From Lachnospiraceae bacterium (GTDB lineage Bacteria > Bacillota > Clostridia > Lachnospirales > Lachnospiraceae): a stretch of 64,000 nucleotides of DNA. Positions 1 through 7,612 of this stretch are shown in pieces; position 1 is the stretch's first letter, and the number at the start of each line of letters is the position of its first letter. The stretch is from NCBI GenBank assembly GCA_029008035.1, contig JAQXIY010000032.1:1-64000 (forward strand), written 5' to 3'. The notes under the pieces were generated by a model, which searched no databases, was not told where the DNA came from, and worked only from the letters and a program-made list of their open reading frames with translations. Position numbers and translations under genes: made by a program.

Positions 1-725
1 ATACGACCTTTCTTTGTCATACCTCCAATTTCTATCACTCTGATCTTGCCATACCCACGCAAAGATATGATATTACCTACTGATAATTTTGCACTGTAGT
101 TGGAAATCATTTTACCATCAATAAAAACATTTTCTCCCAAAATATAATCGGTTGCCTTTGCTCTGGACAGCTTACATACCTGGGATACGAAGGCATCCAA
201 ACGGTTTGACGAGATGTTTCCCTGAGCATCCTCATATTGAGGAGTGATAGAAAGCTCCTTTGGCATAAACAGTTGTCCCATCACTTGGGTATGCTTGATT
301 TTAGAAAGCTCCTGTAGGAGATACGGGGCAATTTTTTCATGACAAAACACAAGAATGTTTTTCTCTTGAAACAAAATATCTCCTATAAGAGAACGCTCTA
401 TTCCCAGATGCATCAAAGCCCCTAACACATCCCTGTGGGATAAATCCTGGGAAAATCTATCGCTTATGGGCTTATACTTTATACAGGCAATAGGAAATTC
501 CCAATTATAATAAAGAGCATCAGGCTGGAATGCTACCATCTGACGCTCTGCACATTCATAACCGCCATACAGTGTGTAGGCTGTGGCAAGCACATCCTCA
601 CATTGATGTAGCAGGTCAATCTCATTCATATTTAAAAAATCGCTAAATAAGACGATTCCTTTCCTGTCAGCCTGATTAGATAAATCTTCAAATCTGCGAG
701 TAACAGCATAATCATCTCGATTCAT
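1..725 (-). CDS. ylmH: YlmH-like S4-domain RNA-binding protein (C-terminus at or beyond window edge)
   Basis: Reading frame from ATG (rc 723-725) MNRDDYAVTRRFEDLSNQADRKGIVLFSDFLNMNE... with S4-like C-terminus (SSNRLDAFVSQVCKLSRAKATDYILGENVFIDGK); sits next to sepF and yggS as in Firmicute division clusters. Confidence 0.85.
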   Translation of the reverse strand, partial: MNRDDYAVTRRFEDLSNQADRKGIVLFSDFLNMNEIDLLHQCEDVLATAYTLYGGYECAERQMVAFQPDALYYNWEFPIACIKYKPISDRFSQDLSHRDVLGALMHLGIERSLIGDILFQEKNILVFCHEKIAPYLLQELSKIKHTQVMGQLFMPKELSITPQYEDAQGNISSNRLDAFVSQVCKLSRAKATDYILGENVFIDGKMISNYSAKLSVGNIISLRGYGKIRVIEIGGMTKKGR

Positions 726-727
726 TT

Positions 728-1291
728 CTAGAAACCTGTCTGAATTCCTGAAAAATCGAAAGCGTCTACAATCCCCTGTAAATCTCCTGAAATGTCTACA
801 GAAGCAGGTGTGATAATAAAGATATAGTTACTTACCTTTTGTAGATTACCATCAATGGCATAACAAGAACCTGAGGTAAAATCAATGATTCTTTGAGCCA
901 GTCCCAAATCCAGACCTTCCATATTTAAAATTACGGTACGATCTGCCAACAATGTCTCTGAAATCTCCCTTGCATCCTCAAAGGAAGATGGCTTAATTAC
1001 ACATACTTCCATACTAACGCTATTCCCCTTTCTGCCACCTCTCATTGGTGTTATCTTTGGTGATGGCTTAGCCACAGGGCGTTCCTTCGCTGGAGCTGCA
1101 GCACGTGGCGCTTTCTCCACAGGTTCATCATCTATATCCTTTTTCTTTCCAAACATATGGAAGATGGATTTGGACTCGTCGTCGTAGTCATCGTCATCAT
1201 CGTACTCATCATCGTACATCTCGTCATCATAATATTCTTCATCATCTTCCGGAAGCTTCATTACATCCAACATACGATCAAAAAATGCCAT
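728..1291 (-). CDS. sepF: Cell division protein SepF
   Basis: C-terminal SepF domain (EVCVIKPSSFEDAREISETLLADRTVILNMEGLDLGLAQRIIDFTSGSCYAIDGNLQKVSNYIFIITP); AAGGAG 7 nt before the second ATG, so start set to 1291. Confidence 0.93.
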   Translation of the reverse strand: MAFFDRMLDVMKLPEDDEEYYDDEMYDDEYDDDDDYDDESKSIFHMFGKKKDIDDEPVEKAPRAAAPAKERPVAKPSPKITPMRGGRKGNSVSMEVCVIKPSSFEDAREISETLLADRTVILNMEGLDLGLAQRIIDFTSGSCYAIDGNLQKVSNYIFIITPASVDISGDLQGIVDAFDFSGIQTGF

Positions 1292-1309
1292 GATCATTCT
1301 CCTTCATGC

Positions 1310-2026
1310 CTATGCATTGTTATAATCTCTTTTGCCAAAGATTCCTGTGCCAACACGAACCATAGTAGCTCCTTCCTCAATGGCAACCTGATAATCTCCT
1401 GTCATACCCATAGATATGACATCCATACATACATTATCAATGTTTTGCTTCATAATGTCAACAGATAAATCCTTTATTTTGCGAAAAAACGGGCGATTTT
1501 CCTCGGAATCCACAACATATGGTGCTATGGTCATAAGCCCCTTAATGTGTAATCCATCCAGTGTGGCAATCTGTTTAACCAGTTCTATGGCATCTTCTCT
1601 TGTCACACCATATTTCGTTTCTTCCTCAGCAATATTTACTTCCACCAAAATTGGAACTACAATGCCCCTCTTTTTTGCCTGAATATTAATCTCCTCTGCC
1701 AGGCGGAAACTGTCCACGGAGTGAATCAGAGCCACCTTGTCCACAATGTACTTTACCTTATTGCGCTGTAGATGACCAATCATATGCCATTTAACGTCTG
1801 CTGGCATTTCCTCCATCTTATCACACATTTCCTGAACTTTGTTCTCCCCGAAAGTGCGAATGCCGGCATCATAAATTTCCATCAAATCTTTTACCGGCTT
1901 TGTCTTACTCACTGCAATGAGAGTAACTTCGCTGCGGTCTCTTCCCGCACGCTCACAGGCCATTTGAATATTCTTCTCAACTTGCTGTAAATTTTCTTTT
2001 AACATACCTAATGTCTCCTCCATCAA
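1310..2026 (-). CDS. YggS family pyridoxal phosphate-dependent protein
   Basis: LIAVSKTKPV..FGENKVQE...WHMIGHLQRNKVK...SMGMTGDYQVAIEEGATMVRVGTGIFG motifs. Confidence 0.93.
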   Translation of the reverse strand: MMEETLGMLKENLQQVEKNIQMACERAGRDRSEVTLIAVSKTKPVKDLMEIYDAGIRTFGENKVQEMCDKMEEMPADVKWHMIGHLQRNKVKYIVDKVALIHSVDSFRLAEEINIQAKKRGIVVPILVEVNIAEEETKYGVTREDAIELVKQIATLDGLHIKGLMTIAPYVVDSEENRPFFRKIKDLSVDIMKQNIDNVCMDVISMGMTGDYQVAIEEGATMVRVGTGIFGKRDYNNA

Positions 2027-3411
2027 TCATTTATCATTTCGTTTTCGCTGATTTGATCTCCCTGCAAGGCTATGTGATCATAACTTGCCACGCCATAAGG
2101 CGTACCTTTTTCTATAATGGCATAGTCCTCATTTTGATATAAAATCTCTATCTGTTTGAATACAGCATATCCTTTGTTAACATTAAAAACACCTTGCAAT
2201 TTTGCAGTTTTGGAACCAATGCGGTAGGTATCCGAGGAATCCGGTTGCAAAATCATGGTATCCGCGGATACTTTTTCGGAATCAATGTAATAAGCATCAT
2301 CGCTCTCGTAATAAACGGTAGGTATCACAAGCTCCGTTTTACCGTTGTCTCCTTTCACCATGAGTCCGGACTGTTCCGAATCATTTCCTTTAAAGAAGTA
2401 AGCCTTTGGCACGGTGAAAAAGGTCTTCTCCACAATTGCGGAATTTGGAATTTTCAAACCTGACTGCTCATCCAGCATAAGTGCTATATGAAGAAAACGG
2501 GAGCCGGCATAACGGGAGACACTATCATCCAGTGATAAAATCATGTAGTATTGCCCATCTTGTTTTTGAATTTCACAGGCGGCCCATGTGGATGCATTAT
2601 CCTCTAAGAAACGAATCTGAACATACTCTGTCTCATCCATAATGAATTTTTTGGCAGAATCTTTGTCAATCTTAAAAACAAGATTCCATCGGTCGGACGT
2701 GACAATCTTGTATACAGCCTGTCCCTCTTTCACTTGTTTTTGATGCTTCAGGTTCGTAATTTTAACATTTTTGCTGTCAAAAGAATCAGCTGTTATATTT
2801 TCAAGCGTTGTCCCCTCCATTCCATCCGTCTGGTAAACAATGGTTCCGGGAACCGGTGCCTTATAGTAGGTAAATTTACCCTGCTGTTGTGCTTGGGCTA
2901 TCTCGCCTTCCATCTCCTGCAACATATTTACGCTATAGTACTGTTGTAAGTCCGAATCCAAATCTGTCTTATAGGCATATACCTTTTGAAATTGATTGCT
3001 GTCATAATCATAGATAAAATCTCGAATGGATGTGGTCAGTTTGGACAAATCGGATTTGGTAAGGACCTCCAAATTTTGATTGGAACCTTTTAGTTTTTCC
3101 GTAATGGTTCCTGTGGTGTCAATGGAATAAATATTGGTTCGCACACCAACCTGATCAAAATTTGCTGCATAGTAAAAGATATCTCCTGATGTAGGTGCCG
3201 TCACTACTTCCTCCTGTCGAAGCGCCAAGGCACGATAAGAGGTATCTTTGGCAATCGTTCCCTCTGTCACCTCATACACGGTGATGCTGTCTGAAGTCAG
3301 GTAGGAAAAAATGTGAAACAATACATAAAGCACAATAATGCCAAAAATAATCAATCCTATATTAATTTGTATTTGTCTGTGAAACTTGATAATATTATTG
3401 TCTTTTTTCAA
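2023..3411 (-). CDS. HlyD-like membrane-anchored periplasmic adaptor-type protein
   Basis: Single N-terminal TM, lipoyl/barrel-sandwich-like segments (APTSGDIFYYAANF, APVPGTIVYQTDG); adjacent to yggS. Confidence 0.6.
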   Translation of the reverse strand: MKKDNNIIKFHRQIQINIGLIIFGIIVLYVLFHIFSYLTSDSITVYEVTEGTIAKDTSYRALALRQEEVVTAPTSGDIFYYAANFDQVGVRTNIYSIDTTGTITEKLKGSNQNLEVLTKSDLSKLTTSIRDFIYDYDSNQFQKVYAYKTDLDSDLQQYYSVNMLQEMEGEIAQAQQQGKFTYYKAPVPGTIVYQTDGMEGTTLENITADSFDSKNVKITNLKHQKQVKEGQAVYKIVTSDRWNLVFKIDKDSAKKFIMDETEYVQIRFLEDNASTWAACEIQKQDGQYYMILSLDDSVSRYAGSRFLHIALMLDEQSGLKIPNSAIVEKTFFTVPKAYFFKGNDSEQSGLMVKGDNGKTELVIPTVYYESDDAYYIDSEKVSADTMILQPDSSDTYRIGSKTAKLQGVFNVNKGYAVFKQIEILYQNEDYAIIEKGTPYGVASYDHIALQGDQISENEMIND

Positions 3412-3504
3412 ATCGAAAACCTCACGTTGACTACTAAACCATGAAATAGTGAGTATATATTACTTTGGAATGCACATACTACCTTTTATAAAGGAGGTAT
3501 AAAA

Positions 3505-3702
3505 ATGAAAGGCTTGGATTATACATTACTTACTTTAGTGATTATCGGCGCAATAAATTGGGGACTCATCGGCTTCTTTCAATTTGACCTGGTAGCCTTT
3601 ATCTTTGGAAATATGTCTTGGCTTTCAAGGATTATATATGCCCTGGTTGGTTTAAGTGGCCTGTATATGATCAGTGCATACGGTCGCATCCGCTCCAACT
3701 AA
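3505..3702 (+). CDS. DUF378 family small membrane protein
   Basis: MKGLDYTLLTLVIIGAINWGLIGFFQFDLVAFIFG pattern; RBS AAAGGAGG upstream. Confidence 0.88.
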   Translation: MKGLDYTLLTLVIIGAINWGLIGFFQFDLVAFIFGNMSWLSRIIYALVGLSGLYMISAYGRIRSN

Positions 3703-3709
3703 TTCTCAC

Positions 3710-3740
3710 AAAAAGGTGTTCCAACGGGAACACCTTTTTT
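3710..3740. terminator. Bidirectional rho-independent terminator
   Basis: AAAAAGGTGTTCC-AACG-GGAACACCTTTTTT between convergent genes. Confidence 0.9.
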
Positions 3741-4722
3741 ATGCCTCGCCATAAGTATATAGCAACTCATTCATTAAATAATATAAATTAAGGGCGCAAT
3801 CCGCATTATAGACAATGGAAATGATGGGCTGATTATGATCGTTAAGGCTATAAAGCACCAGACAATAGCCTGCTTCATAGGTGGTCCCTGTCTTTCCTCC
3901 CACAACGGTAAAGCCCGCAGGTGCTTTCTCTTTCCCCAAAAGATAGCGGTTGGTATTGTTCCAATCCTGCGCTTTTGTAGAGCCGTCAACCCCGGTATAA
4001 GTCACATGATAGGACGGTGAACTCATAATTTGAACAAAAGTGTCGTTTTTGAGTGCCTCCTGAAAAATCAAATACATATCATATATGGTGGTATAATGAT
4101 CATCCTGATGAAGGCCATGAGGTGTGACAAAGTGAGAATTGGTGGCCCCAATGGAATTGGCTCGCTCATTCATTAGCTTTGCAAACCCTTCTTCATCTCC
4201 ACCAATAGCTTCTGCGATGGCAATCGCTGCATCATTGCCGCTTCGAAGCATCAATCCATACAACAAATCTTCCAGACTCATCACATCTCCCGTGGACAAG
4301 TTGGCCACGGAAGAATCCGGGGTCTGATCTGCCGCATGAGAACTGACGGTAATCATCTGAGATAAATCTCCTTGCTCAATCGCTACCAGACAAGTTAATA
4401 TCTTAGTTGTGCTGGCCGGATACATGCGACCAAAAAGATTCTGTCCATAGGTACATTCTCCCGTAGCAAGATTGAATACGCCACCTCCTTGGGCCACGTG
4501 GGCATCCACCTGCTCCAACCCGAAATTATCCCGATCTGTAATACAATACCCTGAGGCAAAAAAATCTGCTCCGCCGGTCTTTGCCGTCTCTGTAATTTGA
4601 AATTGATTGGATGTCTCCTCCAAATCATAGGTGCCTGTGGTTTCCTTCTTACAACCGGTAAGTGAAACCAAAAGCGTAACCATAATCAATATAAAGGAGA
4701 AAAATTTATCGGTACATTTCAC
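3739..4722 (-). CDS. D-alanyl-D-alanine carboxypeptidase (S11, lipoprotein-like signal)
   Basis: LLVSLTGCKK lipobox-like; PASTTKILTCLVAIE (SxxK), SGNDAAIAIAE (SxN), GGKTGTT (KTG). Confidence 0.9.
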   Translation of the reverse strand: MKCTDKFFSFILIMVTLLVSLTGCKKETTGTYDLEETSNQFQITETAKTGGADFFASGYCITDRDNFGLEQVDAHVAQGGGVFNLATGECTYGQNLFGRMYPASTTKILTCLVAIEQGDLSQMITVSSHAADQTPDSSVANLSTGDVMSLEDLLYGLMLRSGNDAAIAIAEAIGGDEEGFAKLMNERANSIGATNSHFVTPHGLHQDDHYTTIYDMYLIFQEALKNDTFVQIMSSPSYHVTYTGVDGSTKAQDWNNTNRYLLGKEKAPAGFTVVGGKTGTTYEAGYCLVLYSLNDHNQPIISIVYNADCALNLYYLMNELLYTYGEA

Positions 4723-5101
4723 GCCACTCTAAATCTCCTCTATCCAATGATTTGATCAGCAACTCAGCCGTTGCCAAATTGGTTGCCAATGGTATGTTGT
4801 TGGCATCGCAAATTCGGACAATACTGTTCACATCCGGCTCATGGGATTTAGCTGTCAAAGGATCTCTCAAAAAAATCACCAAATCTATTTCGTTGTGTTC
4901 AATCTGGGCGCCCAACTGTTGTGTGCCCCCCAAATGACCTGCCAGATATTTGTGCACAGAGAGATTCGTTACTTCCTCTATCAATCTTCCGGTGGTTCCT
5001 GTTGCAAATAATTCGTTTTTACAAAGAATTCCCCGATAAGCAATGCAAAAATTCTGCATCAACTTCTTTTTGGAATCATGTGCTACTAATCCGATATTCA
5101 T
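4706..5101 (-). CDS. mgsA: Methylglyoxal synthase
   Basis: MNIGLVAHDSKKKLMQNFC...ATGTTGRLIEE...GHLGGTQQLGAQI...DLVIFLRDPL. Confidence 0.95.
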   Translation of the reverse strand: MNIGLVAHDSKKKLMQNFCIAYRGILCKNELFATGTTGRLIEEVTNLSVHKYLAGHLGGTQQLGAQIEHNEIDLVIFLRDPLTAKSHEPDVNSIVRICDANNIPLATNLATAELLIKSLDRGDLEWREMYR

Positions 5102-6219
5102 GATAAAATTCCTCCCCTTTTTAAATTTTTGCCCTGCAATCCAACGTTAAGTACAAATCCCATTCCAAAATATAATGTCACCAGAGAAGTCAATCCATAA
5201 CTGACAAAGGGCAACGGAATGCCGGTATTGGGCATCAAGCCGGTAACTACACATATATTAACAAAACTCTGAAATCCAACAAGAGCACCCATACCGGTAC
5301 ATATCAACTTGCCTGACAAATCCTTAGCGGACTTTGCAGTTCGAAAGCACTGATATGTGATGAACAGCAACAGCAAAACAATGAGAACCGCACCCACAAA
5401 TCCCATTTCTTCGCCCGCTACGGCAAAAATGAAGTCTGTCTGAGGTTCCGGAATATAGTTACCATTCTTCACTGAGTCAACGCTGTTATTGTACAAACCC
5501 TTACCAAGAAATTGGCCGGAACCGATAGCCATTATGGAATTCTGCTGTTGAAAAGCAGCCCCAGGATATTCTTCCGGCTTCAGCCATGCCAAAATACGCA
5601 TTCCCTGATAGTCCTGAAGTACCGTTGCTCCCTTTTTAAGAATCAGAAGGATGGCTCCTATCACCGTGGGTATAGCAATTCCCAAAACAATACCTACCAG
5701 CTTGTAACTGATTCCTGTCACAAACATCAACGATGCAATGATGAGAAAAGTTACAATAGTGGTAGACAAATCCGGCTCTTTCAATATCAAGAAGAGCGGT
5801 ATGGCGGCTAAAATAGCCGTCTTGATAATGAATCTTTTCTCGTTAATCTCATCCTCATATTGCATAAAATAGTTGGCAAAGAAAAGTATTAGGAGTATTT
5901 TACCTAATTCTGAAGGCTGAAATCGAATACCAAGATCAATCCATCTGGTAGCGCCCCCGGAGTCATCGCCAAATAACAGCACCATAACAAGAAGTCCAAC
6001 CACTCCCGCATAATATAATTTGGTGAATTGTAACACAAAGTCATAATCTACAAGTGCAACAACACCCATAACAAAGATTCCCAGAATCATTCCCAAGATC
6101 TGTTTGGACTGGTATTCATAATTGGCACTTCCAATCACAAGGATGCCCACAATATTAAGCATAACAATCCCGATAATCAATTTGTAGTTAAGATTTTTAA
6201 GCTTATAGGTGCGAAACAT
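5098..6219 (-). CDS. rodA: FtsW/RodA/SpoVE family peptidoglycan polymerase
   Basis: Multi-TM; FQPSELGKILLILFFANY, GKGLYNNS, QTDFIFAVAGEEMGFVGA, GIPLPFVSYG. Confidence 0.92.
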   Translation of the reverse strand: MFRTYKLKNLNYKLIIGIVMLNIVGILVIGSANYEYQSKQILGMILGIFVMGVVALVDYDFVLQFTKLYYAGVVGLLVMVLLFGDDSGGATRWIDLGIRFQPSELGKILLILFFANYFMQYEDEINEKRFIIKTAILAAIPLFLILKEPDLSTTIVTFLIIASLMFVTGISYKLVGIVLGIAIPTVIGAILLILKKGATVLQDYQGMRILAWLKPEEYPGAAFQQQNSIMAIGSGQFLGKGLYNNSVDSVKNGNYIPEPQTDFIFAVAGEEMGFVGAVLIVLLLLFITYQCFRTAKSAKDLSGKLICTGMGALVGFQSFVNICVVTGLMPNTGIPLPFVSYGLTSLVTLYFGMGFVLNVGLQGKNLKRGGILS

Positions 6220-6236
6220 AATAATCTCTTTTCTGT

Positions 6237-6911
6237 CTATAATTTAGAACAAATCTTTTGCATTGATTTATTTGTTTTACGGTTATCAGAGAGAATCCAA
6301 TGCTTCTGAAAGGGAATACATCCCACAAATTCACTCTCCAGCGTGTTTTCACAAAGATGTTGCATCTCCTGATTGGCAAAATATCGCCGATATGCCGGGC
6401 TCTGCTCATTGAGCAGGGTCTTCAAAGGAATATCTCTGGTATGCATCAGTCTGCTCATTGCTATGGCATCAGAGATGGAAGCCTTGTCCCATGTCATAAT
6501 GAGAACCCCCTGGGTAACAGAAGGCAAAATCATATGATGGGTCCTGCCTATCCCTGCCGGAGTGTCTATAATGATATAATCATAAATCCCTGATAACTCC
6601 TCAAGCATTCCGGCAAACCTGTCCGAAGTTTCGGAAAAATCCGCATCCTTAGTGCCGGGAATCACCGACAAATTATGATTCAACGGAATGCAGGCTTGCT
6701 TGGCACAGCAAGTTCCTCTCAAAACATCTGCCACATTGTAGCGAATCTGATTCTCTATACAAAATAGTATGTCCAAGTTGCGCAATCCAAAATCAGTATC
6801 AATGAGCACAACCTTTTTATCCATTCGTGAAAATTGAATCCCCAGCAATGCCGTGGCGGTGGTTTTGCCAACGCCTCCCTTGCCGGAAGTAATCATTACA
6901 ATTTCACTCAA
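6237..6911 (-). CDS. minD: MinD-like septum-site ATPase (short C-terminus), TTG start proposed
   Basis: SEIVMITSGKGGVGKTTATALLGIQF deviant Walker A, IDTDFGLRNLDILF; AAGGAG 10 nt upstream of TTG at 6911; the ATG-initiated ORF (6965) would overlap minC. Confidence 0.85.
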   Translation of the reverse strand: MSEIVMITSGKGGVGKTTATALLGIQFSRMDKKVVLIDTDFGLRNLDILFCIENQIRYNVADVLRGTCCAKQACIPLNHNLSVIPGTKDADFSETSDRFAGMLEELSGIYDYIIIDTPAGIGRTHHMILPSVTQGVLIMTWDKASISDAIAMSRLMHTRDIPLKTLLNEQSPAYRRYFANQEMQHLCENTLESEFVGCIPFQKHWILSDNRKTNKSMQKICSKL

Positions 6912-6925
6912 ATGACCATAGCTCC

Positions 6926-7600
6926 TTATATATGTTTTAACAAACCGCTTTGCAATGGTTCGCAAAGCAATTCACTCTGCCAGACCACTATTGCTACAGG
7001 CTCCTGCCCCTTCCGTTTCGTGCGTTGAAACCATTTGCTCTCCATACTGACTTCACCGGACACTCCACCGATGGTGGCCTCTGTCCCCTCCCAGCTTCCT
7101 GCAATAATATAGCAATGGGAATCATGTGGGTACCCGGCATAGACAGCTCCGTGAACCGTTCCCATTACGATAACATTTCCGGCTGCCTGCACTTTGGCTC
7201 GGGATTTTACATCCCCCAAAATGATAATACTGGAATCAGAAGTAATTACTTCCTTATTGGCTATATTTCTTTTCAATATTTTAGCATTTTCATATGTTTT
7301 TTCATAGTAAAACCTGTCGATTTTATCCATCATTTGGACATCTTTTAGTTCCTGTTTCTCCTCCACCAGAAGAATAGAAATATTGGAATTCAACTGTATG
7401 GCTTCTACTATGACACCGGCTTCTTCCCCGGTAATCGGTCGTCCCTCAATGGACAGAACCATATTTGCTGTTCCAAAGAAGTCTCTGGCCTTCGCAAATT
7501 TGGCACAAATATCCCTCACCAGTTGTTCAAAGGAAATCTCTTTGTCCAAAACAAGGGTGATACCATATTGATTGCTTTTAATGACAACAGATTCTTTCAT
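6926..7600 (-). CDS. minC: MinC-like septum-site protein (divergent)
   Basis: SSIIILGDVKSRAKVQAAGNVIVMGTVHGAVYAGYP matches MinC C-domain (GDVNPGAEV..GNIIVLGTLRG..HAG); synteny between PBP2 and minD. Confidence 0.85.
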   Translation of the reverse strand: MKESVVIKSNQYGITLVLDKEISFEQLVRDICAKFAKARDFFGTANMVLSIEGRPITGEEAGVIVEAIQLNSNISILLVEEKQELKDVQMMDKIDRFYYEKTYENAKILKRNIANKEVITSDSSIIILGDVKSRAKVQAAGNVIVMGTVHGAVYAGYPHDSHCYIIAGSWEGTEATIGGVSGEVSMESKWFQRTKRKGQEPVAIVVWQSELLCEPLQSGLLKHI

Positions 7601-7612
7601 GTGAACTCCTAA

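Noticed and set aside
1105-1468. Plus-strand ORFs (for example VVVVIVIIVLIIVHLVIIIFFI) opposite sepF
   Set aside because: Antisense shadow of the acidic GAT/GAC tract in SepF; no RBS and no independent support.
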